64,000 nucleotides of DNA from CAVQCX01 sp963775335 (GTDB taxonomy: Bacteria > Pseudomonadota > Gammaproteobacteria > Chromatiales > Chromatiaceae), in contig CAVZIJ010000003.1 of assembly GCA_963775335.1 (NCBI GenBank), forward strand, positions 1,798,001 to 1,862,000, written 5' to 3'. Below are positions 51,451 to 60,228 of the stretch, piece by piece; within the stretch, counting starts at the first letter, position 1, and each line of letters opens with the position of its first letter. The notes under the pieces are model-generated. The model saw only the letters and a list, made by a program, of their open reading frames with translations, ran no database searches and was not told the DNA's origin. Both the position numbers and the translations under genes were made by a program.

Positions 51451-51493
51451 TGTCCGGCGTGGGCCAGCGCGAGATCCGCACCCAGCAGCGCGG
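51449..51493 (+). pseudogene. hsdR: N-terminal stub of type I restriction subunit HsdR
   Basis: The ATG at 51449 overlaps the previous stop (TGATG) and encodes MSGVGQREIRTQQR, which closely follows the start of HsdR proteins (M-S-x-V-G-Q-x-E-x-x-T-Q-x-R). Similarity ends after about 14 codons, where an unrelated chromosomal sequence with the App1-type gene begins. It marks the edge of the deletion that removed hsdR. Confidence 0.6.
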
Positions 51494-51521
51494 TCTGCAC
51501 CCTGTCACGGTGGGTTGCCAG

Positions 51522-52472
51522 ATGGTGAGACGACTACTGCTTGGCACGCTTCTGCTGCCGCTGTTAGCGCACGCGGACGAGAATATCGTCGTCTTCTACG
51601 GCGGCTACGGGAGCGCCGAGCAGTTCGCTGTCGATGGCCGGGTAATCGAGGCGGAGGGATTGTCGCAGGCGACGAAGGGCGATTCCTGGTGGCGCAACCT
51701 GTGGCGTAATCTGCGCCTGATGAACAACTCCGAGCGGGAAGACGTTGCGCTCACCGTCAGGGTCGGTGGATCTGAAGTCCGCACGACTTCGGACGAAGAA
51801 GGCTATTTCCACGTGGCGGCGGCGCCGGAGCACCCTCTGGCCGCGGGTTGGCACACGGTGACTGCCGAGGGCGATCGCGCGCAGGGTGAAGGCCGCTTGC
51901 TGATCGTGCCCAGGACGAACCCCCTGGGCATTATCTCCGACATTGACGACACAGTGCTCGTCTCAGAAGTGCCGGACAAGACAAAGCTCCTGAACAACAC
52001 TTTCTTGAAGAATCCTCGCCAACGCAAGGCCTTCCCCGGAACAGCGGATTTCTTCAGGCGGCTGCTGGCGCAGAACGCCGAGCCGGCGGCGGCTGCCATG
52101 TTCTACGTCTCCGCCTCACCGCACCAGTTGGCGCCCAATATCGATGGGTTTCTGTCGCTGAACGACTTCCCCCGAGGCGTGTTGGTGACGAAGCAGATCA
52201 GCGGAGACGGACGAGACCCGCTGTTAGACCAGAAGCGTTACAAGACCGAGAAGATCGAGGCCATCTTCTCTGCCCTGCCCTGGGTGAAATTCGTGCTGGT
52301 GGGTGACAACGGCGAGCTGGACCCCGAGACCTATTGCGCGATTTGGCAAGAGTATCCCCAGCGCGTGAGCGCCATCTATATTCGCAAGGTGATGACGGAC
52401 CGGGCGCGGACCGTCTGTCCTTTGCAGGCCGACCTCGACGCTGCTATCGGAGACTCGCGCACCGCGAAATAG
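51522..52472 (+). CDS. Exported App1-type phosphatidate phosphatase domain protein
   Basis: This 316-residue protein has a signal peptide (MVRRLLLGTLLLPLLAHA). A beta domain of about 100 residues follows, then the App1 (DUF2183) catalytic domain: IISDIDDTVLVSEV with the D-x-D-x-T phosphatase motif, FPGTADFFRRLL, FYVSASPHQL and KFVLVGDNGELDPETY. Yeast App1 removes phosphate from phosphatidic acid. Bacterial members are exported and their substrate is unknown. The start at 51522 gives a good signal peptide; the frame is open far upstream through the fossil genes. Confidence 0.85.
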   Translation: MVRRLLLGTLLLPLLAHADENIVVFYGGYGSAEQFAVDGRVIEAEGLSQATKGDSWWRNLWRNLRLMNNSEREDVALTVRVGGSEVRTTSDEEGYFHVAAAPEHPLAAGWHTVTAEGDRAQGEGRLLIVPRTNPLGIISDIDDTVLVSEVPDKTKLLNNTFLKNPRQRKAFPGTADFFRRLLAQNAEPAAAAMFYVSASPHQLAPNIDGFLSLNDFPRGVLVTKQISGDGRDPLLDQKRYKTEKIEAIFSALPWVKFVLVGDNGELDPETYCAIWQEYPQRVSAIYIRKVMTDRARTVCPLQADLDAAIGDSRTAK

Positions 52473-52480
52473 GCAAGTCG

Positions 52481-52651
52481 GTGGAGGCCTCGCTGCGGGC
52501 AGCTAAGCAGACCTTCTTCCCGCAGGCCGCGGGGGAGCCGCTGCGCCTGCGCTACGTGAAGGCCCCATATGGCCCCGATGCGGGAAACCTGCGCCCTGTG
52601 CTCCGCGAAATCGAAGGGCTCTCGATCTCGGGTTATGCCGCCGGAGGAGAT
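52481..52651 (+). pseudogene. darG: C-terminal remnant of a DarG antitoxin
   Basis: The frame encodes QAAGEPLRLRYVKAPYGPDA and NLRPVLREIEGLSISGY. It matches the conserved region after the macro domain of DarG, where family members read AGEPLRLNYVK-YGPYAENL-HVL-IEGH. DarG reverses ADP-ribosylation of DNA by the toxin DarT. No macro domain and no darT remain. A stop directly upstream (the App1 gene ends at 52472) shows that it is a fragment. It adds to the defence and toxin debris in this island. Confidence 0.65.
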
Positions 52652-52753
52652 ACGCGGGACAAACAGCACGATAAGGACACCCACGGTACCAGCGACCGAG
52701 ATTGCTTCTGAAGCACTGAATTGCCACCTACGGACTGCTAATAACCTTGCGTC

Positions 52754-53269
52754 ATGCCTTCCGTCTTTTCCTGGCTCAAACAGTGGCGCTCAGATGAGCT
52801 CGTCGGCGCACTCGAGGCGATCTTCATTGCCCAGGCAGCGGGCGAGCCAATGCGTCGTATCGATGAGATCGAGGCGGTCCGTGGACAGGGCTTGGCCGGC
52901 GACCGCTATGCGACGGGTCAGGGCCATTGGCGGTCGACCGATAGCTGTCAGCTCACGTTGGTTACCGCCGAAGACCTGCGCCGCGCGGAAAGGCGCAGCG
53001 GCTTGGATTTCTCTGCCGGCCAGCACCGACGCAACCTGGTGGTGAGCGGCATTCCCCTGGATGCGTTTCGTCGTTCTCGCGTGCATATCGGCGACGTGGA
53101 GCTTGGCTTTCACCGACTGCGGCCGCCGTGTGGCTATCTGGATCGCGTCTTTTCCCGTGGCGCTGGCAAGGCCCTCGGCCGTGGGGCCGGGGTCGGGCTG
53201 AAGGTGGTCGTCGGCGGCGTCCTGCGCGCGGGCGATGCGGTGCGCCTGATTCCGGCTCAGCAGAGCTAG
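52754..53269 (+). CDS. MOSC domain protein
   Basis: This 171-residue protein is a compact MOSC domain: GEPMRRIDEIEAVRGQGLAG with DRYATGQGHW, LTLVTAEDL, RRNLVVSGIPLDAF, then the cysteine strand RLRPPCGYLDRVF and VGLKVVVGGVLRAGDAV. The single conserved cysteine is present. MOSC proteins handle molybdenum-cofactor-bound sulfur or reduce N-hydroxylated substrates (YiiM, YcbX). Which one applies cannot be told. It stands alone. Confidence 0.85.
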   Translation: MPSVFSWLKQWRSDELVGALEAIFIAQAAGEPMRRIDEIEAVRGQGLAGDRYATGQGHWRSTDSCQLTLVTAEDLRRAERRSGLDFSAGQHRRNLVVSGIPLDAFRRSRVHIGDVELGFHRLRPPCGYLDRVFSRGAGKALGRGAGVGLKVVVGGVLRAGDAVRLIPAQQS

Positions 53270-53380
53270 TGCCAGGCCCGCCCTGTAGCGAAACCCACCC
53301 GAGCAACCCACCTCGGCCGCGGTCTCCGGGGAGACTCCATAGCCTGCAAGGCGGCGATCGGGACCCAGCTTGCCGTCCCC

Positions 53381-53596
53381 CTCTATTATCCTGCCAAGGT
53401 GCAGCGACGCGATGACTTCGTCTTCGATCGCGAACAGCTCGCCTGTCTCAGGCTGATCGAAAAGCTCAACTGCGGCTACTGCACCTACAGCAATGGACCG
53501 ATCGCCTACGCGCAGGAGATCATCGCCCGCACCGAGCAGTATTGGTACCTTATCAAGCACACACGCCGCGTCCGCGGCAGCCATGCGCGGGAAGCC
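53381..53596 (+). pseudogene. Fragment of a conserved protein, upstream of pyk
   Basis: The frame in front of pyruvate kinase encodes RDDFVFDREQLACLRLIEKL, then NCGYCTYSNGPIAYAQEIIA and RTEQYWYLIKHTRRVRG. I recall this block (I-E-K-x-N-C-x-Y-C-x-Y-x-N-G, R-T-E-Q-Y-W) from conserved hypothetical proteins of sulfur and methane bacteria, where hydrophobic helices precede it. The helices are absent here and no start codon fits. The frame runs into pyk without a stop but is surely a remnant. The rest of 53270-53704 shows no gene. Confidence 0.5.
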
Positions 53597-53704
53597 GTGA
53601 GCACACACCGGCCGCGCGTGGACTACCGGTCGTGCCGTTATATCGCTATCGGCACAGCCGCCTTACCAACCATCGACAACGGTACCAGACCCAGGACCCG
53701 CCCA

Positions 53705-55117
53705 ATGCATCTGCCTGCCCACAAGACCAAGATCGTGGCCACCATCGGGCCGGCCTCGGACGATGAGAAGACTATCGAGGGCATGCTGCTCGCCGGGATG
53801 AACGTGGCCCGGCTCAATTTCTCCCACGGGGACTTCGCGAGCCACGGGAGGACCATCGAGCGCCTACGCGCGGTCGCCTCGCGCTGCGGCCGGGACCTCG
53901 CCATCATGGCCGACCTGCCGGGGCCGAAGATCCGCATCGGCGAGCTGGCCGCCGAGCCCCTGGAGCTTCAGGTCGGCGACCGCCTGACCCTGACCACCGA
54001 GACGATCACGGGTGATGCCTCCCGGGTCTCGGTGAGCTTCGGGGCACTCCCGCGGGTCGTGAAGCCTGACGACAAACTGTTTCTGAACGACGGCTTGGTG
54101 TCGCTGAAGGTGCTGGAGATCGGCACCACGGACCTGGTCTGCGAGGTACGCGCGGGCGGTGAGGTGCGCTCGCGCAAGGGGCTGGATCTGCCCGGCATCG
54201 ATCTGGGCATCAGCGCGTTCACCGACCGGGACCGCGAGTGTCTCGCCTTCGCCCTGGCGCAGGGGGTAGACGCAGTGAGCCAGTCGTTTGTCTCTACCGC
54301 GGCAGATATCCGAGCGGTGCGCAACGCGGCCGCCGCGCTCGGCCAGCGCCCGTTCCTGATCGCCAAGATCGAGCGCGCCCGTGCCCTGGACAATCTCGAG
54401 GAGATCCTAGCGGCAGCCGACGGCATCATGGTGGCGCGGGGCGACCTGGGAGTAGAGATCCCCATCGCCCGCATGGCGGTGACGCAGAAGGAGCTGATGC
54501 ACGCCGCCAACCGTCACGGCAAGCCGGTGATCACCGCCACCCAGATGCTGGAATCGATGACCGAGAATCGCCGGCCGACCCGGGCCGAGGCCACGGACGT
54601 GGCCAACGCCGTCCTCGATGGCACCGACGCGGTGATGCTGTCGGCGGAATCCGCCATGGGGAGATACCCCGTGGACGCAGTGCAGATGCTGGCGGACATA
54701 GCGGCGGAAACCGAGCCCTATAGGCCCAGGGCGACGCCCAACTGCCTTTCCTCCCGGGGGTCGGTGGCGGAGCTCATCGCCCGAAGCGTGCGGGAGAGCA
54801 CCGCCTGCATTGCGCCGGTGGCGGTGGTGGTGCCCACCCGCTCGGGGGCCATGGCGCGCAACGTGGCACGGTTCCGTCTGCCGACCTGGATCACAGCCAT
54901 CAGTCGGGAGCAATCCACCTGCCGCGCGCTGCAGTTCTCCTACGGCGTGCACGGCGTGAAGGCCGAGGCGGAGCAGGTCGACTGGGCACCCTTCGTCCGC
55001 AATTGGCTGCGCCAGGATGGCGTCGACGTGGGCCTTGCCGTACTGACCCAAGGACCCTCGCCGGACAATCCGGACGCCAATTACCGATTGGAGATCCTCG
55101 ACCTGTCCCGAGGATAA
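53705..55117 (+). CDS. pyk: Pyruvate kinase
   Basis: This 470-residue enzyme makes pyruvate and ATP from phosphoenolpyruvate and ADP. The ATG at 53705 gives the family start (HKTKIVATIGPAS). The motifs GMNVARLNFSHG, DLPGPKIRIGEL and LIAKIERARALDNLEEIL are present, with the active-site Lys in that last stretch. VARGDLGVEIP and TRAEATDVANAVLDGTDAVM follow. The C-terminal allosteric domain is present. It stands alone; no other glycolytic gene is adjacent. Confidence 0.94.
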   Translation: MHLPAHKTKIVATIGPASDDEKTIEGMLLAGMNVARLNFSHGDFASHGRTIERLRAVASRCGRDLAIMADLPGPKIRIGELAAEPLELQVGDRLTLTTETITGDASRVSVSFGALPRVVKPDDKLFLNDGLVSLKVLEIGTTDLVCEVRAGGEVRSRKGLDLPGIDLGISAFTDRDRECLAFALAQGVDAVSQSFVSTAADIRAVRNAAAALGQRPFLIAKIERARALDNLEEILAAADGIMVARGDLGVEIPIARMAVTQKELMHAANRHGKPVITATQMLESMTENRRPTRAEATDVANAVLDGTDAVMLSAESAMGRYPVDAVQMLADIAAETEPYRPRATPNCLSSRGSVAELIARSVRESTACIAPVAVVVPTRSGAMARNVARFRLPTWITAISREQSTCRALQFSYGVHGVKAEAEQVDWAPFVRNWLRQDGVDVGLAVLTQGPSPDNPDANYRLEILDLSRG

Positions 55118-55522
55118 GGGGGCGATCGACTGGCCGTTCGACGCACACGTTCTATCGCCGGGTCCCGTTCCAGCGGATTCCTCCCCGCCCGCTGACGTGC
55201 AACATCGACGCTCTACCGCCCGCCAATTGCTCCAAGGCGATATCCGTATGGGAAAAGCCTTCCCGATAGCCGAAACACATCCTCTCTGTATGGTTTGGAG
55301 GGATGGTCTGCCGAGTTTCCAAGTCGTTTAATATTTATTATGATCCGAAAGGTCTTATGCGGCTCGGTCGTGCTAGCCGCTTGAGAGCGGTTCCAGAGGG
55401 CGCCGGATAATGAGCGGGACCGGGCCCGTATCGAGCATGTGCCCCACAGGGCTCTCCACGCCCATGGACGGCGTCGGCAGACGCTCCCAAGACATGGGCA
55501 CGCCGGCACGAAGGGCGAGAAC
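55118..55522. other. Intergenic region upstream of the GH13 gene
   Basis: These 405 bases hold no supported gene. An AT-rich patch at about 55322-55342 (TCGTTTAATATTTATTATGA) contrasts with the GC-rich surroundings and is the likely promoter area for the GH13-phosphatase pair. TATTAT or TAATAT could serve as -10, but no -35 at 17 bases is convincing. Confidence 0.4.
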
Positions 55523-57346
55523 ATGAGCAACGATCCCGACTCCAAGATGCAGAGCCTTCCCCCAGGGGTCATGCTGAACGCATACCCCGACAGCATCGGC
55601 CAGAGGCTCTGCGACACGGTGGCACTGCTGCAAAGGCCCGAGCTGGCGGGCGCCTTTTCGCTGTTTTACATCCTGCCCACCTTCTTCCATAGCGACCTGG
55701 ATCGAGGTTTCTCCATCATCGATTACGACCACAACGAACAGCTGGTCGACTGCAAGGACCTCGAGGATCTGGAGAGGCTAGGCATCAAGATCAAGGTCGA
55801 TCTGGTGCTCAACCACCTTTCGGTGCGCTCACCCCAGTTCCAGGACCTGCTGCTGAAGGGCGACGACTCGCCCTACCGGGATTTCTTCATCGATTGGGAC
55901 AAGTTCTGGGAAGGCCAGGGCGTTAAGGGACCGAACGGGTGCACCGTGCCCCACGAGGAGCACCTCAAAAAGCTCTTCATGCGCAAGCCCGGGCTGCCGA
56001 TCTTGCGGGTACGCTTTCCCGGCGGCACCCTCAAGACCTATTGGAACACCTTCTACCAGAAGATCGATTTCGCAGAGATCACCGTCCAGGACTTCGCGGC
56101 CATCGAAGGGCTTGACCCGGACGTGGCCGCGAAGCTGGTCAACGAATTGAAGATCGTCATCAAGGACAAGGACTGCCTGGAGCTCATGGACCTGGAGGAC
56201 ATCGCCCGTCGCGAAGACATCAGCCATCTCGCGAACGAGGTCATCGAGATCGTCTGCAGCAAGCGTGATTACCTGGGCCAGATGGATCTCAACGCGCGCT
56301 CCGAGCTGGTCTGGGAGTTCTACGACGAGACCCTGCGAAAGCTCGCCAGGTATGGCGCCAAGATCATACGCCTCGACGCCTTCGCCTACCTGCACAAGGA
56401 GCCCGGCCAGTGCAACTTCTTCAACCGGCCGGGCACCTGGGAGTACCTGGAGCGACTGCGGGGCATCGCGCGCAAGTACGACCTGATCATCTTTCCGGAG
56501 ATCCACTCCGAATACGGCGTCGGCATCCACGACGAGATCGCGGCGAAGGGCTATCCCATCTACGACTTCTTCTTTCCGGGACTCGTGATCGACGCCCTCG
56601 ACCGCGGTACCAATGACGCATTGCTGCGCTGGATCTCGGACATTCGCCGGGAGGGCCTGCAGACCATCAACATGCTCGGCTCACACGACGGCATCCCGGT
56701 GCTCGACCTCAAAGGCAAGCGGCTCAACGGCACCTATCGCCCCGGCCTGCTCGGCGACCGCGAGATCGAGGCCAGCATCGAGCGCATCATCGCCCGCGGC
56801 GGCCGGACCAAGAATCTGTACGACACCAACGGCAAGAAGATCGACTACTACCAGGTCAACGCGACTTTCTTCAGCGCCCTGGGCGAGGACGAGCGCAAGC
56901 TGCTGCTGGCCCGCGCGATTCAGATGTTCATGCCCGGCGTCCCCCAGGTCTGGTATCTGGATCTGTTCGCCGGCACGAACGACTACGCCGCGGCAGACCG
57001 GGGAGATGCCGCCAAGCACAAGGAGATCAACCGCACCAATCTCAGCTTGGAGGACATCGAGGCCCGGTTGAAGCTGCCCGTCGTACGGGACCAGATCGAG
57101 CTGCTGCGGCTGCGCAACAACTCGCCGGCGTTCTCGGGGGAGATGGAAGTCCTCGAGACCGAGCCCCAGCGACTGCACATCGTCTGGCGTCACCCGGAGG
57201 CCACCGCCACGCTGATGGCAGACCTGCACACCCACGCCTTTACTCTGTTCCAGGACAGGGGCGCCGGAGAGGAAATCGTCGTATCCTCGGACCGTCCGAG
57301 AGACAACGCGCCAGATGCTCGGCCCGGTGCCGATGTCGGGTCATGA
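55523..57346 (+). CDS. GH13 sucrose-phosphorylase-like glycoside phosphorylase
   Basis: This 607-residue enzyme starts at the ATG at 55523 behind AAGGGCGAG. It follows the GH13_18 layout: MLNAYPDSIG, KVDLVLNHLSVRSP, nucleophile D285 in KIIRLDAFAYLHKEPG, acid/base E326 in IIFPEIHSEYG and D389 in NMLGSHDGIP. The group uses phosphate to split sucrose, glucosylglycerol or glucosylglycerate. Residues about 183-250 are an extra helical insertion (FAEITVQDFAAIEGLDPDVA and on) between the YQKID strand and LGQMDLNARSELVWEF, which the short sucrose phosphorylases lack. The neighbour, a sucrose-phosphatase-like HAD protein, suggests a shared role in a compatible solute or storage glycoside. The exact substrate is undecided. 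Confidence 0.8.
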   Translation: MSNDPDSKMQSLPPGVMLNAYPDSIGQRLCDTVALLQRPELAGAFSLFYILPTFFHSDLDRGFSIIDYDHNEQLVDCKDLEDLERLGIKIKVDLVLNHLSVRSPQFQDLLLKGDDSPYRDFFIDWDKFWEGQGVKGPNGCTVPHEEHLKKLFMRKPGLPILRVRFPGGTLKTYWNTFYQKIDFAEITVQDFAAIEGLDPDVAAKLVNELKIVIKDKDCLELMDLEDIARREDISHLANEVIEIVCSKRDYLGQMDLNARSELVWEFYDETLRKLARYGAKIIRLDAFAYLHKEPGQCNFFNRPGTWEYLERLRGIARKYDLIIFPEIHSEYGVGIHDEIAAKGYPIYDFFFPGLVIDALDRGTNDALLRWISDIRREGLQTINMLGSHDGIPVLDLKGKRLNGTYRPGLLGDREIEASIERIIARGGRTKNLYDTNGKKIDYYQVNATFFSALGEDERKLLLARAIQMFMPGVPQVWYLDLFAGTNDYAAADRGDAAKHKEINRTNLSLEDIEARLKLPVVRDQIELLRLRNNSPAFSGEMEVLETEPQRLHIVWRHPEATATLMADLHTHAFTLFQDRGAGEEIVVSSDRPRDNAPDARPGADVGS

Positions 57347-57413
57347 GTCCGGCTCGCCAGAGCAGGCAATGCAGGATTCAACGGGGAGCGTCGGACGTGT
57401 CGGCTCTTGATTG

Positions 57414-57455
57414 CCCTCACCCCTCCCCTCTCCGGCGGGCAGAGGGGGCTGAAAG
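57414..57455. repeat. Variant of the dispersed palindromic repeat
   Basis: TTGCCCTCACCCCTCCCCTC followed by TCCGGCGGGCAGAGGGGG has the same plan as the units in recQ and around the IS4-type element: CCCTCACCCC, then arms CCCTC/GAGGG about a short centre. The centre differs (CGGCGGG). It lies between the GH13 gene and the phosphatase gene. Confidence 0.6.
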
Positions 57456-57551
57456 CGCGAACCGCGCGCCACCTGAGGACCCCCCCTCGACCCCGGGACG
57501 CCTGTCTCGACCGATGAGCCGCTTACCTGATAATCGCCTCGGAGGACCCCA

Positions 57552-58367
57552 ATGAAAATCCTCGCCACCGACCTCGATCGGACGTTGCTCCCCAACGGCA
57601 TCTGGCCGCCCGACCCCGGCGCCATCGATCTGTTCAACGAGCTGACCGAACGACATGATGTGCACGTTGTCTACGTGACGGGCAGGAATTTGAGCTTGAC
57701 CGAGACCGCGATCGAGCAATACGGCATCCGCTATCCCGATGTGCTCATCGGCGACGTCGGCACATCCATTCGACGGTACGGGCCCTCCGGCTGGGAGCCC
57801 CACACCGGCTGGGAGGCCCACGTGAGGCGGACCAGTCCGCGATGGGATGCCGAAGCGGTGCGCGGCGCCGTCGCGGACATCGAAGGCCTGACCGAGCAGG
57901 CGCGCGAGCACTGTGGTGCGTTCAAGCAGAGCTATTACGTCGACCACGGCAGGAATGAAGCCGTGCAGCAACTGGTAGACGAGCGGGTCAAGGGCGGGTT
58001 CGACGAGGTCTGCATTTACAGCTTCGACTCCCAGTCCGGCAAGGGGCTGATCGATTTCCTCCCGCAGAGCGCCACCAAGCAGACCGCGCTGGAATACCTC
58101 GCCGACGAGGTCGGTGTCGACAAGGCGGACCTGGTCTTCTGCGGCGACAGCGGCAACGACATCTTTCCGCTCACGGCGGGCTTTTCCGGCGTGCTGGTGC
58201 GAAACGCCGACCAGCAGCTCGTCTCCAACGTCCGCCGGGCGGCGGAGGCAAATCCCTCCCTCAGGGTCTACTTCGCGCAAGGCGGGCTCAAGGGCCTGAG
58301 CGGCTATTACACCAGTGGCGTCATCGAGGGCGCCTATCATTACGGCGTCTTTCACGACGGCGCCTGA
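57552..58367 (+). CDS. HAD phosphatase of the sucrose-phosphatase type
   Basis: This 271-residue enzyme has the HAD nucleophile motif ILATDLDRTLLP (D7 and D9), YVTGRN as motif II, a lysine in ATKQTALEYL and the acidic FCGDSGNDIFPL as the last motif. The cap domain and the start fit the sucrose-6-phosphate phosphatase / mannosyl-3-phosphoglycerate phosphatase group. It follows the GH13 phosphorylase by about 200 bases on the same strand. A pathway that makes or uses a phosphorylated disaccharide or glucosylglycerate is likely. No synthase gene is in the window. Confidence 0.8.
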   Translation: MKILATDLDRTLLPNGIWPPDPGAIDLFNELTERHDVHVVYVTGRNLSLTETAIEQYGIRYPDVLIGDVGTSIRRYGPSGWEPHTGWEAHVRRTSPRWDAEAVRGAVADIEGLTEQAREHCGAFKQSYYVDHGRNEAVQQLVDERVKGGFDEVCIYSFDSQSGKGLIDFLPQSATKQTALEYLADEVGVDKADLVFCGDSGNDIFPLTAGFSGVLVRNADQQLVSNVRRAAEANPSLRVYFAQGGLKGLSGYYTSGVIEGAYHYGVFHDGA

Positions 58368-58467
58368 GCGAGCGGCCGCGGGAGCGGGTGACCCAGGACG
58401 AGCCGGCTGTGGCCCAAGCGCGAACGGCAAGACAGCGCCAGGCGACGCGCCGGGGTTTCCGCAGCGC

Positions 58468-60228
58468 TCACGTGCGCGCCTCGGTCTGTCGGGTCTGGGC
58501 CCGGTGCAGCCTCGCATACTGGCCTGCCAGGGCCAGCAGCTCCTCGTGGGTGCCGGACTCGACGATCCGCCCGTGGTCGAGCACGATGATCCGGTCGGCG
58601 TTCTCGATGGTGGACAACCTGTGGGCGATAATCAGGCAGGTGCGGTTGCGCAGCACCGCCTCCATGGCCGCCTGGATGTAACGCTCGGAATGGCTGTCCA
58701 GGTTGGAGGTCGCCTCGTCCATGATCAGGATCGGGGCATCTTTGAGCAGAGCCCGGGCGATCGCCAAGCGCTGGCGCTGGCCCCCGGAAAGCTGGGCACC
58801 GTTCTCGCCGATGCGCGTGTCCATGCCCTGGGGCAGCTGCTCGACTAGCTCGCTGGCGTGCGCGGTTTCCACCGCCGCGCGCAACCGCTCGGCGTCGACC
58901 CGCTCGCCCTGGCCGTAGGCAATGTTGGCGGCGACAGTGTCGTCGAACAGCACCACCTGTTGGCTGACCAGGGCCATCTGGCGGCGCAGATCCTGCAGAC
59001 GCAGGCTGCGCAGGTCGCGCCCGTCGAGCAAGATCCGCCCGGACTGGGGCCGCAGGAACAGCGGGATGAGGCTCACCAGCGTGGACTTGCCGCTGCCCGA
59101 TGCCCCGACCAGGGCCAGGCTCTGCCCGGCAGGGATACAGAGATCGATATGGTCCAGGGCGGGCTCGGTCTGGCCGGGGTAGCGGAAGCTCACGTCCTCG
59201 AAGCGGATCTCCCCGCGGGCCCGCTCCAGCGGCTCGGCGTCCGCGGACTCCTCCTCGGGCCGCTGGTCGATCATGAAGAACACGCTCTCAGAGGCCGCCA
59301 GCCCCCGCTGGATGTCATCATTGACCTTGGTCAGGCGCTTGGTAGGACCGAACAACATGGCCATAGCGCCGAAGAACGACACGAACCCGCCAACGGTGAA
59401 GCCGTTATCCTGGGACTGCAGGATCGAGTAATAGATCAGGATGGCGAGGACCACGGCGACCATGAACTGCACCACCGAGACATTGGCCGAAGCGGTGACC
59501 CCCAGCTTGTTCTCCATCTGGCGCACCTTGTTGGCCCGGTGGTTGAAGCGGGCGATCTCGTAGTCGGCCGCCCCGAACACCCGGATCTCGCGCTGGGCGC
59601 CGATGGTCTCGCGGATGATCTGATTGAGGTCCCCCATCTGCTGCTGGGCGGTGCGGTTGAGCCGACGCATGCGGCGGCTGGCGCTGTTGATCAGGGCCCC
59701 CACCGCGGGCACGATAATCAGGGTGGCGAGGGTTAGCCGCCAATTGAGCCAGGACATCCAACCGAGAAGTCCGACCACCGCGAGGGTGTCGCGCACGGCG
59801 GTGACCCAGGCGCTGGTGGCCGCCCGATACACCCTCACCACGTCGTAGGTAAAGCGCGAGAGCAGCGCGCCGGACGTGTGCTCGTCGTAGAACGCCATGG
59901 GCACCGCCATCAGCTGCCTGAACATCAGCTCGCGCAGGTCGGTGACCAGGCGGGTGCCGATCCAGCCCGTGGAATAGCTGCTGACGAAGTCGGCGATGCC
60001 CCGCACCAGGAAAAGCCCGACGATGGCGAAAGGCATCAGCCGGATCACCGTCTGGTTCCGGCCGATCAAGCTGTCGTCGAGCAGTGCCTTGAGCAGCGCG
60101 GGCAGGGCCGGCTCTGTGGCGGCCACGATGGCGGTGCTGACGAAGGAGATCAGAAAGATCTTCCATTGGGGGAAGACATGGGTCAGCAGGCGCCAGTAGA
60201 GCGTGCGCTTGACGGCCGACAGCAGCAA
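58468..60228 (-). CDS. msbA: MsbA-type lipid A flippase / ABC exporter
   Basis: This 586-residue half-transporter has six membrane helices in the first 320 residues and an ATPase domain with Walker A GASGSGKST, signature LSGGQRQRLAIARALL, Walker B ILIMDEATSNLD and the His loop IIAHRLS. The closest match is MsbA (HVFPQWKIFLISF, RELMFRQLMAVPMAFYD, TSGALLSRFTYDV), which flips core lipid A across the inner membrane. I place the start at the TTG at 60228, behind AGAGGT, because this gives the family length. The frame is open to 60567, with an ATG at 60447, but the extra residues do not look like protein. Confidence 0.88.
   Translation of the reverse strand: MLLSAVKRTLYWRLLTHVFPQWKIFLISFVSTAIVAATEPALPALLKALLDDSLIGRNQTVIRLMPFAIVGLFLVRGIADFVSSYSTGWIGTRLVTDLRELMFRQLMAVPMAFYDEHTSGALLSRFTYDVVRVYRAATSAWVTAVRDTLAVVGLLGWMSWLNWRLTLATLIIVPAVGALINSASRRMRRLNRTAQQQMGDLNQIIRETIGAQREIRVFGAADYEIARFNHRANKVRQMENKLGVTASANVSVVQFMVAVVLAILIYYSILQSQDNGFTVGGFVSFFGAMAMLFGPTKRLTKVNDDIQRGLAASESVFFMIDQRPEEESADAEPLERARGEIRFEDVSFRYPGQTEPALDHIDLCIPAGQSLALVGASGSGKSTLVSLIPLFLRPQSGRILLDGRDLRSLRLQDLRRQMALVSQQVVLFDDTVAANIAYGQGERVDAERLRAAVETAHASELVEQLPQGMDTRIGENGAQLSGGQRQRLAIARALLKDAPILIMDEATSNLDSHSERYIQAAMEAVLRNRTCLIIAHRLSTIENADRIIVLDHGRIVESGTHEELLALAGQYARLHRAQTRQTEART

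Noticed and set aside
53269..53278. GTGCCAGGCC after the MOSC gene, like the ISDol1-type left end
   Set aside because: Only ten bases match, with no partner end, transposase or target duplication. It may be a solo end, but chance cannot be excluded.
53399..53704. N-terminal extension of pyruvate kinase by about 100 residues
   Set aside because: The extension resembles a different conserved protein and no Pyk has it. The ATG at 53705 gives the normal N-terminus, so the upstream frame is a remnant.
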